Shown piece after piece: positions 34,959 through 44,072 of a DNA stretch of 64,000 nt; the stretch's first letter is position 1, and the number at the start of each line of letters is the position of its first letter. Made by a program: the position numbers and the translations under genes. The notes below the pieces were generated by a model. That model searched no databases and was not told where the DNA came from. It saw only the letters and a list, made by a program, of their open reading frames with translations. This DNA comes from RGIG3002 sp045546775 (GTDB taxonomy: Bacteria > Bacillota > Clostridia > Lachnospirales > Lachnospiraceae), in contig JAZQDM010000084.1 in the NCBI GenBank assembly GCA_045546775.1, forward strand, positions 16,770 to 80,769. Reading direction: 5' to 3'.

Positions 34959-36062
34959 ATGAAAACAACAACGAAGCAATTGGATAATTTTGCTTGCGCT
35001 TATCCCCTTGAGAGCGTTGCTGCTCTTGACAAAATTTTATTTGTAGACATTGAAACAACCGGTTTTACGGCCAAATCTTCTTCTTTGTACTTAATCGGTT
35101 GCGCTTATTACGAAAATGAGAACTGGTTTATCAGACAATGGTTTGCCGAAAATGCGGAGGAAGAAAAGGAATTACTCACTTCTTTTTTTGAGTTTGCCAA
35201 AAACTACTCTCACCTCATTCATTTTAACGGCAACAATTTCGATTTACCTTATTTGACACAAAAAAGTGCACAATATGAGCTTCCATATAATTTTGATAAT
35301 TTTGAAGGAATTGACCTTTACAAGCGCGTTGCGCCATACAAAAACTTTTTAAAACTGCCAAATTGCAAACAAAAAACAATCGAATTGTTTCTCGGCATCA
35401 ACCGCATTGACACTTTTTCCGGCGGTGAATTAATCAGTGTTTATCACGATTATGTAAAGACACCATCCGACCACGGATTGAATGCATTGTTGCAGCACAA
35501 TTACGATGATATGCAGGGAATGTTATCCATTCTTCCCATTTTGGCTTATTCCGATTTGTTTAACGGCGATGTGCGTGCAAAAAAAGTACAAGCAAATTAT
35601 TATACAGATTTAAACGGTGCCAAACACCAGGAAGTGCTGATTAAAATTAAACTTCCCACTGCCCTTCCGGTTCCGGTATCTTTTACTGCACTGGGCTGCT
35701 ACTTTAGCGCTTCCGGTGAAGAAGGTACAATCAAAGTACCGCTTTTCGAGCAGGAACTGAAATATTTTTATGCCAATTTCAAAGATTATTACTATCTTCC
35801 GGCCGAAGATATTGCCATGCACAAATCCGTTGCAACTTTTGTAGATAAACAACACCGCATGCAGGCCATTGCCGCAAACTGCTACACAAGAAAATATTCT
35901 GTTTATCTTCCCCAATGGGATGTTGTGTTTGAACCATTTTACAAAAAAGAATACAAAAACAAAGAACTATATTTTGAACTGACGGATGAATTTAAAAAGG
36001 ATCGGGCTGCATTTTCCAAATATGCAAACCATATTTTAAACGCACTCGCGTCCGCATACTAA
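34959..36062 (+). CDS. YprB-like ribonuclease H-fold exonuclease
   Basis: The 367-residue protein has a DEDD-type exonuclease domain (about 25-200). Acidic motifs are FVDIETTGF, HFNGNNFDLPYL and HNYDDMQGML, which give the four metal-binding acids of this fold. It matches YprB and the RNase_H_2 family; the substrate is not known. The C-terminal ~150 residues form an extra domain typical of clostridial members. The ATG at 34959 lies nine bases after AAAGGG. It is divergent from rnfC and ends in a strong terminator. Confidence 0.83.
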   Translation: MKTTTKQLDNFACAYPLESVAALDKILFVDIETTGFTAKSSSLYLIGCAYYENENWFIRQWFAENAEEEKELLTSFFEFAKNYSHLIHFNGNNFDLPYLTQKSAQYELPYNFDNFEGIDLYKRVAPYKNFLKLPNCKQKTIELFLGINRIDTFSGGELISVYHDYVKTPSDHGLNALLQHNYDDMQGMLSILPILAYSDLFNGDVRAKKVQANYYTDLNGAKHQEVLIKIKLPTALPVPVSFTALGCYFSASGEEGTIKVPLFEQELKYFYANFKDYYYLPAEDIAMHKSVATFVDKQHRMQAIAANCYTRKYSVYLPQWDVVFEPFYKKEYKNKELYFELTDEFKKDRAAFSKYANHILNALASAY

Positions 36063-36063
36063 C

Positions 36064-36095
36064 AAAAAACCGCCGCAATTACGCGGCGGTTTTTT
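36064..36095. terminator. Bidirectional terminator
   Basis: ACCGCCGC and GCGGCGGT form a GC-rich stem (36069-36090) flanked by A6 and T6, ending both the YprB-like gene and cheR. Confidence 0.93.
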
Positions 36096-36870
36096 ATGGT
36101 TTTTCATAGTAAAATGAATTTTTACGTTCAAATCCAACATCTTTGTGATTGATAATCTGTTCTGTGCTTCCGATGAATAACACACCACCGGGAGCCAAGG
36201 ATTTTTGATATTTGCGGAAAATATCATCCTTTGCTTCTTCTGTAAAATAAATAAGCACGTTGCGGCATACAATCATATGCCATCCTGACTGATAATTATC
36301 TTTCAAAAGATTGTGCTTTTTAAATTCTACTCTGGCCTTAATTTCCGGTGAAATTTCATAGAACAGACCGTTTTTTGTAAAATATTTCTTTTTCAAATCA
36401 TCCGGAACCGAAGCAATACTCTTTTCCGGATAAATGCCTGCTTTTGCTTTTGCAATAACCTGCTCATCAATATCCGTAGCATGAATTTTAATCTGGTTTA
36501 ACGGTATATGACGGGACAAAGCCATAACAAGTGAATACGGCTCATCTCCTGTCGAACAGGCTGCACTCCAGATTTTTAAATTCTTTCCGAATTTACCAAT
36601 CAATTCCGGAATAATCTGCTTGTCCAAAATCTGCCACTGATCCGGATTGCGATAAAATTCAGATACGTTAATCGTTAAGTAATTTACAAATTCATCAAAT
36701 AAAGCTTTGTCGTTTTTGATTGCCTGTACGTATTTGTCATAACCAACAATTTTGTGTTTTGCAATCAATGTATCAATACGACGTTTCATCTGCTTCTCTT
36801 TGTAAGCATTTAAGTCAATCATTGTCAACTCATATACTGCTTTTTTCAGATATTCATAATCATACGCCAT
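36094..36870 (-). CDS. cheR: CheR-type protein-glutamate methyltransferase
   Basis: The 258-residue SAM-dependent enzyme methylates glutamates of chemoreceptors. It shows the CheR N-terminal helical domain, VSEFYRNPDQW, the SAM motif WSAACSTGDEPYSLVMAL and the VCRNVLIYFT segment. No other chemotaxis genes are near, apart from a CheY-like protein 12 kb away. AGGGG lies before the ATG. Confidence 0.95.
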   Translation of the reverse strand: MAYDYEYLKKAVYELTMIDLNAYKEKQMKRRIDTLIAKHKIVGYDKYVQAIKNDKALFDEFVNYLTINVSEFYRNPDQWQILDKQIIPELIGKFGKNLKIWSAACSTGDEPYSLVMALSRHIPLNQIKIHATDIDEQVIAKAKAGIYPEKSIASVPDDLKKKYFTKNGLFYEISPEIKARVEFKKHNLLKDNYQSGWHMIVCRNVLIYFTEEAKDDIFRKYQKSLAPGGVLFIGSTEQIINHKDVGFERKNSFYYEKP

Positions 36871-36891
36871 AGTAACAACCCCTATTAAAGT

Positions 36892-36923
36892 TCATTCCTA
36901 TATGAATACTCATATAGGAATGA
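36892..36923. promoter_or_regulatory. Perfect hairpin between S1 and cheR
   Basis: Thirteen base pairs (36892-36904 with 36911-36923) with a six-base loop lie just downstream of the S1 gene and before the cheR ribosome site. A T-rich run follows only on the plus strand, so on the minus strand it is more likely an RNA-stability or translation element than a terminator. Confidence 0.5.
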
Positions 36924-36934
36924 TTATTTTTATC

Positions 36935-38083
36935 TTATTCTTCTGTCTCTGCTTCTTCTGCAATAACTGCATCAATATCAACGGAAACAACATCTTCATC
37001 AGATTCTTCTACTGCTTCTTCTGTCGGTTCCGGTGCAAACATTGCTTTTACACTTAAACTGATTTTTTTGTCTGCTTCGTTGAAATCAACAACTTTTGCT
37101 GTTACTTCATCACCTGTCTTCAAAACATCTGACGGTTTCTCTACATGATCTTTAGAGATCTGAGAAACATGAAGCAATGCATCAATACCTGTTTCTAATT
37201 CAACAAACGCACCAAAATCTGTCATTCTTGCAACAGTACCTGTTACAACGTTGCCTACTGCATATTTTTCAGCAGCATCTTTCCAAGGATTCTGGTCTTC
37301 GAATTTCATGCTGAGTGCAATTTTTGTACCTGTAATGTCTTTGATAAGAACATTTACTTTGTCGCCAACTTTGAATGTCTTTTTCGGGCTTTCTACTCTA
37401 CCCCAAGACATTTCGGAAATATGAAGCAATCCGTCTGCTCCGCCAAGATCGATAAATGCACCGAAGTCTGTTACATTCTTAACAGTACCTTCTACTACAT
37501 CTCCAGCCTTGATATTTGCAAACAATGTTTCCTGCAATTTTGCTTTTTCTGCAGCTACTAACTGTCTGCGGTCACCGATGTATCTTCTTCTCTTCGGATT
37601 GTATTCGCTGATTACGAATTCAATCTCCTGTCCTGCATATTTGGACAAGTCTTTTTCATAAGTATCAGATACAAGGCTTGCCGGGATGAAGATTCTAACT
37701 TCTTCCACGATAACGCTTAATCCGCCATCTAATACTTGGGAAACTGTTGCTTTCAACACTTCTTTGTTGTTGAATGCTTCTTCTATTCTCTTGTTTCCAC
37801 TGTCTGCCGCAAGTCTCTTATAAGTAAGAATAACGTGGCCTTCTCCATCATTTACTTTCAATACTTTGACTTCCATGGTGTCGCCCGGTTTTGCAACCGT
37901 TGTAAGGTCAACGTTCGGTTCGTTTGTGTATTCGTTTCTTGTAAGAATACCGTCTGACTTATATCCGATGTTAAGAACGATTTCTTCCGGTTTAACATCG
38001 ATTACCGTACCTTCGACTACCTCTCCTGCATGTATTGTCTTAAATGATTCTTCTAACATTTGTTCAAAAGTTAATTCTGACAT
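36935..38083 (-). CDS. rpsA: 30S ribosomal protein S1-like (four S1 domains)
   Basis: The 382-residue protein contains four tandem S1 RNA-binding repeats (for example GEVVEGTVIDVKPEEIVLNI and GDVVEGTVKNVTDFGAFIDL) and an acidic tail. It binds mRNA at the ribosome or a related RNA target. E. coli S1 has six domains; the four-domain form is usual in Firmicutes. In many clostridia IspH and S1 are fused, whereas here ispH overlaps it by 20 bases in another frame. GAGG precedes the start. Confidence 0.92.
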   Translation of the reverse strand: MSELTFEQMLEESFKTIHAGEVVEGTVIDVKPEEIVLNIGYKSDGILTRNEYTNEPNVDLTTVAKPGDTMEVKVLKVNDGEGHVILTYKRLAADSGNKRIEEAFNNKEVLKATVSQVLDGGLSVIVEEVRIFIPASLVSDTYEKDLSKYAGQEIEFVISEYNPKRRRYIGDRRQLVAAEKAKLQETLFANIKAGDVVEGTVKNVTDFGAFIDLGGADGLLHISEMSWGRVESPKKTFKVGDKVNVLIKDITGTKIALSMKFEDQNPWKDAAEKYAVGNVVTGTVARMTDFGAFVELETGIDALLHVSQISKDHVEKPSDVLKTGDEVTAKVVDFNEADKKISLSVKAMFAPEPTEEAVEESDEDVVSVDIDAVIAEEAETEE

Positions 38084-38912
38084 AATTTTGAACCTCCTCG
38101 ATAATATTGTTTGGGGTCGATGCCCCGGCAGTGATTCCGATCAGTCGAACAGCTTTAGGTAATTTCAAGTTTAAGTCATCCAGTGTTTGTATGAAATAAG
38201 TGTTTTCGCACTCTTTACTGCAAATCTCGTACAACTTGCGAGTGTTGGAACTATGCTTACCACCTATTACTATCATAACATCGACTAAAGCAGCTATCTC
38301 CTTTGCCTCTGTCTGCCTTTCTTCTGTTGCGTTACATATAGTATTCACAACACTAACATTGTAACCTTTTTTTTGAAATATTTCAACCAATTCTTTAAAT
38401 TTGTTGTAATTAAATGTCGTTTGGGCTACCATGCATATGTTTTGACCCGTTTTTTCGGAAAATTGTTGCGCTTCTTCCTCCGTTTCTATCACCGTTGCAT
38501 CCGTTTTACACCAGCCTTTGATGCCTTCTACTTCCGGATGATTCTCATTACCGATGATGACAATTTTGTTGCCTTTTTCGCTTTCTTCCGCCACAATTTT
38601 GTGAATACGCTTTACAAACGGACAGGTTGCATCTACGCATTCCAGCCCCCGTTCCTCAATAATGGAATAAATTTCTTTCGCCACGCCGTGGGAACGGATA
38701 ATGACCGTGCCTTCCGAAAGCTTCATCAAGTCTTCTTTTGTCTCTATAACAGAAACACCCTTTTTCTCCAAATCCTTCACCACTTCTTCGTTGTGAATAA
38801 TTGGACCAAAAGTATATATTTTTCCACCTTTTTCAATTTGTTCGTAAACAGTCTGTACAGCGCGTTTTACGCCAAAACAAAATCCGGCACTTTTTGCAAG
38901 TTTGACTTCCAT
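38064..38912 (-). CDS. ispH: 4-hydroxy-3-methylbut-2-enyl diphosphate reductase
   Basis: The 282-residue iron-sulfur enzyme carries out the last step of the MEP isoprenoid pathway. Cluster cysteines lie in AGFCFGVKRAV, VDATCPFVKRIH and VVNTICNATEERQ; substrate residues are in RSHGVAK and GNENHPEVEGIKGW. It is co-transcribed between cmk and S1. Confidence 0.97.
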   Translation of the reverse strand: MEVKLAKSAGFCFGVKRAVQTVYEQIEKGGKIYTFGPIIHNEEVVKDLEKKGVSVIETKEDLMKLSEGTVIIRSHGVAKEIYSIIEERGLECVDATCPFVKRIHKIVAEESEKGNKIVIIGNENHPEVEGIKGWCKTDATVIETEEEAQQFSEKTGQNICMVAQTTFNYNKFKELVEIFQKKGYNVSVVNTICNATEERQTEAKEIAALVDVMIVIGGKHSSNTRKLYEICSKECENTYFIQTLDDLNLKLPKAVRLIGITAGASTPNNIIEEVQNYVRINF

Positions 38913-38962
38913 AACACACCTTTCCTTTCCTCATTCACGATATTTTTCAAAATATTTATATT

Positions 38963-39619
38963 TTATTTGCAAAGAGAAATAATGGCTTCCACCACTTCAT
39001 CAATTGTCATGTCGGAAGAATCTACAAGGGTAGCATCTTCTGCCTGACGCAATGGCGAAATCTCTCTTGTCATATCGCGGTGGTCTCTTTCTTCGATATC
39101 TTTTTCAATTTGCGCCAAATCACAACTTTCACCTTTTGCAGTAAGTTCGTCGTAGCGACGCTTCGCGCGGACTGCTGTGCTTGCCGTCAAATACACCTTT
39201 GTATCCGCATTCGGGAGTACACACGTACCGATGTCGCGCCCATCCATCACCACATCGCTTTTCGCTGCAAGCTCTTTTTGCAGCTGCACTAATTTTTCGC
39301 GCACTTTTCCGTTTGCACTGCTCACCGAAGCCATATTACCTACTTCTTCCGTGCGGATAAAACCGTTTACGTTTTCTCCGTTCAACAGCACAATCTGCTC
39401 TCCGTTTTCATAAGCAATGGAAATATCCGCTTTTTGGCATACTTCCTCGATTTTTGCAGTGTCATCTTTGTCCACACCTTCCCGAATCAAAAAAAGTGCC
39501 ATAGCACGGTACATTGCGCCCGTATCCACATAAATATAATTCAGTTTTTTTGCAATCTTTTTTGCGATGGTACTTTTTCCGGCGCCTGCCGGTCCATCAA
39601 TGGCAATATTATAACTCAT
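38963..39619 (-). CDS. cmk: Cytidylate kinase
   Basis: The 218-residue enzyme phosphorylates CMP and dCMP. The P-loop GPAGAGKSTIAKK is near the N-terminus, with YVDTGAMYRAM, VVMDGRDIGT and RAKRRYDEL following. The ispH/S1/cmk neighbourhood is conserved in clostridia. Confidence 0.98.
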   Translation of the reverse strand: MSYNIAIDGPAGAGKSTIAKKIAKKLNYIYVDTGAMYRAMALFLIREGVDKDDTAKIEEVCQKADISIAYENGEQIVLLNGENVNGFIRTEEVGNMASVSSANGKVREKLVQLQKELAAKSDVVMDGRDIGTCVLPNADTKVYLTASTAVRAKRRYDELTAKGESCDLAQIEKDIEERDHRDMTREISPLRQAEDATLVDSSDMTIDEVVEAIISLCK

Positions 39620-39636
39620 ACTCTGTTTCTCCTATC

Positions 39637-40941
39637 TCAGTTTTTATCATCACACTTTGCCGCATCGCATCCTGCCAGATATCCTGTCGACCAGGCAATT
39701 TGTAAATTAAATCCTCCGGTCAACGCATCCACATCAAGCACTTCGCCTGCAAAATATAGTCCTTTTACTTTTTTGGACTCCATCGTTGACGGATTTACAT
39801 TCTTTGTACTGACACCGCCCATAGTGATAATGGCTTCTTTGATTTCCCTCGTTCCTGTTACGGTAAGCGGCAATTTTTTGATCAATTCCACAAAAGACTT
39901 TCTTTCTTCTTTGAAAATCACATTTACTTTTTTCTCCGGGTCAATTCCGGATAACTTTATCATAACCGGAATCAGTTTGGACGGGAAAAGTCCACCCAGA
40001 CTGTTTTTAAACTGCTTGTTTTTATTCTCTTCAAAGTCCCTCAAAAGGCGTTTATCCAACTGTTCCTCAGAAAGTGCCGGCTTTAAATCAATAAAAAGAC
40101 TGACTCTCTTTCCAAAAGCCTTTTTGGAATAAAAGCTGCTTCCGCTCAACACAAGCGGACCACTTACACCAAAATGTGTAAAAAGCATTTCACCAAAACC
40201 GGAATACAACTCTTTTTTTCCGTCTTTCAGCACAAGAGATACATTTTTCAAAGAAAGACCCTGCAATTCTTTGCACCAGTCCTCTTCTACCACAAGCGGA
40301 ACTAGTCCCGGCACAGCATCTACAAACTTATGTCCGGTTTCTTCTGCAAAGCGGTAGCCGTCCCCGTCCGAACCGGTGAGCGGATAAGAAATACCGCCGG
40401 TAGCTACAATAACCGCATCTGCCTCCACGCGGTTTCCGTCCTTAAGCAATACGCCTGTTATTTTGTAGGTTGGTGCCTTTTTATCCTCCGGCTCTGCACA
40501 GTCATTTTGCTCAAAAAGCAACTCTTTTACGGTTGTATTCAAATGGATTTGCACCCGTTCTTCTTTTAGCTTCCTTGTAAGTGCAGCAATGACATCGGAA
40601 GAATGGTCTGAAACCGGAAATACTCTCTCTCCGCGTTCTATTTTCAGCGGGCATCCTGCCTTTTCAAAAAAATCCATCACCGCCCGATTATCAAATGAGT
40701 AAAAAGCACTGTATAGAAACTTTTCGTTACTGATTACATTGTTGAACAAATCCTGTACCTCACAGGCGTTCGTCACATTGCATCGCCCTTTTCCTGTAAT
40801 AAATACTTTTTTACCAAGCTTTTCATTTTTTTCATACAAAAGCACTTGTGCGCCGGTGCCTGCTTCTCTTGCTGATTTTGCTGCCATATAGGCCGCCATC
40901 ATTCCGGCTGCTCCGCCGCCGATAACAACTATATTATTCAT
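39637..40941 (-). CDS. HI0933/aminoacetone oxidase family FAD-binding protein
   Basis: The 434-residue flavoprotein has the dinucleotide fold VVIGGGAAGMMAAYMAAKSA, GRCNVTNACEV, the ATGGISYPLTGSDGDGY block and a C-terminal FAGEVLDVDALTGGFNLQIAW segment (split as FAGEVLDVDALTGG and FNLQIAWSTG). This is the HI0933-like family; the substrate is not established. Its start overlaps the RpiR stop by eight bases (ATGAATAA), so translation is coupled. Confidence 0.93.
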   Translation of the reverse strand: MNNIVVIGGGAAGMMAAYMAAKSAREAGTGAQVLLYEKNEKLGKKVFITGKGRCNVTNACEVQDLFNNVISNEKFLYSAFYSFDNRAVMDFFEKAGCPLKIERGERVFPVSDHSSDVIAALTRKLKEERVQIHLNTTVKELLFEQNDCAEPEDKKAPTYKITGVLLKDGNRVEADAVIVATGGISYPLTGSDGDGYRFAEETGHKFVDAVPGLVPLVVEEDWCKELQGLSLKNVSLVLKDGKKELYSGFGEMLFTHFGVSGPLVLSGSSFYSKKAFGKRVSLFIDLKPALSEEQLDKRLLRDFEENKNKQFKNSLGGLFPSKLIPVMIKLSGIDPEKKVNVIFKEERKSFVELIKKLPLTVTGTREIKEAIITMGGVSTKNVNPSTMESKKVKGLYFAGEVLDVDALTGGFNLQIAWSTGYLAGCDAAKCDDKN

Positions 40942-41866
40942 CGTCTGCTTCCTTTGTCAGAGACGGATAATTAAACATACCGTCCTCATCAATGAAGTTA
41001 ATTTCATCGTTCAAATATACTTGATAATTGTTCCATGCATATTCCAACTGTTCCAAATTTTGTTTTACTTCTTCCGGGCACTTCAAGCATAACGCTACTA
41101 CAAGTGCATTGATTACACTAAGCGGCGCAACAAGAGAATCTACAATTGAAACCATGTCGCTTCTTGCAAGCAAATTGCAGGAAGAATACAAATTCATTGG
41201 GGAATGGATACTGTCTGTAATGGTGATAACTTTCGCATTCCTATCGTTTGCAAACTCCATCGCTTTCAACGTTCTCATGGAATAACGAGGGAAACTGATA
41301 CCGATAATGGCATCCTGCTCATCAATTCGAATCATCTGTTCAAACATTTCACTTACACTGGTAGACCGCAATAACTGCACGCCACCTCGAATCATATGCA
41401 AATAAAAATGTAAAAAGTCTGCAAGCGGTTCACAACTTCGCATACCAACAATATAAATATTTTTTGCATTTAATATAATATCCACCGCAGTCTCAAATGC
41501 AACCGCGTCCATATTCACTATCGTATCCTGAATCTTTTCAATATCCGCCGAAAGAACCGAGTTCAAAATCTCCGACTGGGAGCTTCTACCATATTTTGCC
41601 CCCATCTTCTGTACTACATTCAACTTATTTTTTACCCATTCTTCCAACGCTTTTTGAAATTCAGGGTAACCGTCATAACCGATACCGGATGCGAAACGCA
41701 CTACTGTGGATTCGCTGATACCAAGTGTCTCACCAAGTTTTGCCGCCGTCATAAAAACTGCCTGATCATAATGCTCTTCAATAAAAGAGGCAATGACTTT
41801 GTGGCTCTTGCTCATATTGTTATAATGTTCGTTGATTCTGGATATAATATCGTACTGGTTTTCCAT
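40934..41866 (-). CDS. MurR/RpiR family transcriptional regulator
   Basis: The 310-residue protein has an N-terminal helix-turn-helix (TAAKLGETLGISESTVVRFA) and a C-terminal SIS domain (NIYIVGMRSCEPLADFLHFY; QDAIIGISFPRYSMRTLKAM) that binds a phosphosugar. The effector is unknown. It lies eight bases after the TetR gene and overlaps the next gene, so it is in the tetR operon. Confidence 0.93.
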   Translation of the reverse strand: MENQYDIISRINEHYNNMSKSHKVIASFIEEHYDQAVFMTAAKLGETLGISESTVVRFASGIGYDGYPEFQKALEEWVKNKLNVVQKMGAKYGRSSQSEILNSVLSADIEKIQDTIVNMDAVAFETAVDIILNAKNIYIVGMRSCEPLADFLHFYLHMIRGGVQLLRSTSVSEMFEQMIRIDEQDAIIGISFPRYSMRTLKAMEFANDRNAKVITITDSIHSPMNLYSSCNLLARSDMVSIVDSLVAPLSVINALVVALCLKCPEEVKQNLEQLEYAWNNYQVYLNDEINFIDEDGMFNYPSLTKEADDE

Positions 41867-41874
41867 GTTAACCC

Positions 41875-42432
41875 TTATCTCTGCTGCGTTCTAAATGCAA
41901 AATAAGCATCCTGAAGCATCATTGCAGTTTCCCTTTCATTCAAATCATAATCACCCGTAATCGCCATACATGCCGCGCCGTGAATCAACATCCACATATG
42001 CATAAACATTCCACTCGGGTCTTTACAACCTTCTTCTTTTGCCCTGTTAATTTCCTGCACAACAGCGCCTTGCTTTCCGTTTATAATCTCATAAAAGCTT
42101 TTTCCGTTGCTGTTGCTTTCCAAAAAGAGCATCCGGAATAAATTGCCCTCTTTTTGCGCAAAACGGATATATGCCATACCTAAATCTACAAAAGGAACAT
42201 CTTTTCTTTTTTCGCTGTCATTAAAAAAATCTTCATAAAAAGCAACTGCTCTTTCAAACAAATCCTGTCCTAATTCTTCCATGTTCTTGTACACGCGGAA
42301 AATCGGTTGTGTGGAACACTCTGCCTTTGCCGCAAGCTTTCTGGCGGTCACAGCTGCAAAGCCTTCCTCTCTTGTCATTGCGAATGCACAATCTAAAATT
42401 TTTTCTAATGTAATGGATTCTTTTCTTGCCAT
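41875..42432 (-). CDS. TetR/AcrR family transcriptional regulator
   Basis: The 185-residue protein has the N-terminal TetR helix-turn-helix (EGFAAVTARKLAAKAECSTQ, then PIFRVYKNMEEL) and a helical ligand-binding domain. AGAGGAG precedes the ATG. The two palindromes in its promoter suggest that it represses itself and the operon behind it. Confidence 0.92.
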   Translation of the reverse strand: MARKESITLEKILDCAFAMTREEGFAAVTARKLAAKAECSTQPIFRVYKNMEELGQDLFERAVAFYEDFFNDSEKRKDVPFVDLGMAYIRFAQKEGNLFRMLFLESNSNGKSFYEIINGKQGAVVQEINRAKEEGCKDPSGMFMHMWMLIHGAACMAITGDYDLNERETAMMLQDAYFAFRTQQR

Positions 42433-42467
42433 AATACTCCTCTCCCATCATCCAAAAAACGAAGACG

Positions 42468-42509
42468 ATAACATCTGTTATTGTACTATTTTATAACAGC
42501 TGTTGTCAA
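42468..42509 (-). promoter_or_regulatory. tetR promoter with two palindromic operators
   Basis: On the minus strand TTGACA (42509-42504) and TACAAT (42485-42480) are 18 bases apart. ATAACATCTGTTAT (42468-42481) overlaps the -10, and ATAACAGCTGTTGT (42493-42506) overlaps the -35. The palindromes share the AACA-N2-TGTT core and their centres are 25 bases apart. Confidence 0.72.
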
Positions 42510-42531
42510 GGGAATCTGCCATAAAGATTTC

Positions 42532-42559
42532 AATAAAAAGGGAACCTTTCGGTCCCCTT
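42532..42559 (-). terminator. Terminator of the decarboxylase operon
   Basis: AAGGGAACC (42538-42546) and GGTCCCCTT (42551-42559) form a nine-pair stem with one G-U on the transcript, then TTTTTATT on the minus strand. Confidence 0.85.
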
Positions 42560-42608
42560 CGTGTACTTAACATATTTGACTTTCATTCATCAAATCGGCG
42601 AAAACAAC

Positions 42609-44036
42609 TTATACCGGATATGCTCCGTTCTTTGTATCTGCCTGTGTCATATCAACTTTATCCTGCTGCGCCTGACGATATTTGAAGTAATCGGTTGCAA
42701 CTTGCGGGAACAATGCGTAAGAGAGAACGTCCTCGTCCTGCTGTTTCCACTCTTTCATTTCTGCTTCCAATTTATCAAGCTCGTTTTCGATAAGGTCCGC
42801 CGGACGGCATGTAATACGTTCTTCACCCGGAATAACTTTATCGATAACTTCCTGATTCATCGGTTTTACAGTCTGACCGTATTCACCGCGAAGCACTGCT
42901 TTTGTTTCTTTTGTAGCCATTTTGTATCTTTCGCCCATAAGTACGTTAAATACAGCCTGTGTACCAACAATCTGGGAAGAAGGTGTAACAAGTGGCGGTT
43001 CACCCAAGTCTTTACGAACCTGCGGAATTTCTTTTAATACATCATAGTATTTGTCTTCTGCATTTTGCTCTTTCAACTGGCTAACCATGTTGGACAACAT
43101 ACCACCCGGTACCTGATACAACAATGTCTTAATATCAACACCCATAACCTTCGGATTGAGAAGTCCGTTTGCAAGACACTCATCTCTGTAAGGTCTGAAG
43201 TAATCCGCGATTTCTGCAAGTAAGTTCTGGTCATAACCGGTATCGTATTCTGTACCTCTGAATGTTTCAACCATAACTTCTGTAGCAGGCTGTGAAGTAC
43301 CCATAGCAAGCGGTGACATTGCACAGTCAATTACGTCTACACCAGCCTCTACTGCTTTCAAATATGTCATACTTGCCACACCGGAAGTATAATGTGTATG
43401 AAGCTGAATCGGAAGGTCTGTAACGCTCTTCATAGCAGAAATCAATTCGGTTGCTTTGTACGGAACCAAAAGACCGGCCATATCTTTGATACAGATAGAA
43501 TCTGCTCCCATTGCCTCAATTTTCTTAGCCATATCTGTCCAGTACTCTAATGTGTACGCATCACCTAATGTATAAGAAAGGGCAATCTGCGCATGTCCTC
43601 TGCCTTCCTGCTGTTTGATTTTGTTTGTTGCGTCAACTGCAGCCTGCAAGTTGCGCAAGTCGTTCAAACAGTCAAAAATACGGATGATATCAATTCCGTT
43701 TGCCACAGATTTCTGAACGAAGTATTCTACTACGTCATCTGCATACGGTCTATATCCTAAAATATTCTGACCTCTAAACAACATCTGTAATTTTGTATTT
43801 TTAAATCCGTCTCTTAACTTTCTAAGTCTTTCCCACGGATCTTCTTTCAAGAAACGTAAAGATGCATCAAATGTCGCACCACCCCAGCATTCTACGGAAT
43901 GATATCCGACTTTATCCATTTTTTCCGTAATCGGAAGCATGAATTCAGTAGGCATTCTTGTTGCGATTAAGGACTGGTGAGCATCACGTAAAATAGTTTC
44001 CGTAATTTTAATCGGTTTTTTCACCTGCTCTGACAT
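42609..44036 (-). CDS. oadA: Oxaloacetate decarboxylase alpha subunit (carboxyltransferase, no biotin domain)
   Basis: The 475-residue carboxyltransferase transfers CO2 from oxaloacetate to biotin. The HMGL-like barrel shows ETILRDAHQSLIATRMP, ECWGGATFDASLRFL, FRGQNILGYRPYADD and HTHYTSGVASM. There is no C-terminal biotin domain; the biotin carrier is the separate 126-residue gene in the operon. A pyruvate carboxylase B subunit is an alternative reading, but the Na+-pump partners favour oxaloacetate decarboxylase. Confidence 0.94.
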   Translation of the reverse strand: MSEQVKKPIKITETILRDAHQSLIATRMPTEFMLPITEKMDKVGYHSVECWGGATFDASLRFLKEDPWERLRKLRDGFKNTKLQMLFRGQNILGYRPYADDVVEYFVQKSVANGIDIIRIFDCLNDLRNLQAAVDATNKIKQQEGRGHAQIALSYTLGDAYTLEYWTDMAKKIEAMGADSICIKDMAGLLVPYKATELISAMKSVTDLPIQLHTHYTSGVASMTYLKAVEAGVDVIDCAMSPLAMGTSQPATEVMVETFRGTEYDTGYDQNLLAEIADYFRPYRDECLANGLLNPKVMGVDIKTLLYQVPGGMLSNMVSQLKEQNAEDKYYDVLKEIPQVRKDLGEPPLVTPSSQIVGTQAVFNVLMGERYKMATKETKAVLRGEYGQTVKPMNQEVIDKVIPGEERITCRPADLIENELDKLEAEMKEWKQQDEDVLSYALFPQVATDYFKYRQAQQDKVDMTQADTKNGAYPV

Positions 44037-44072
44037 AATCTATTTCCTCCTGTTTTTCGTCTTATTTTCAAT

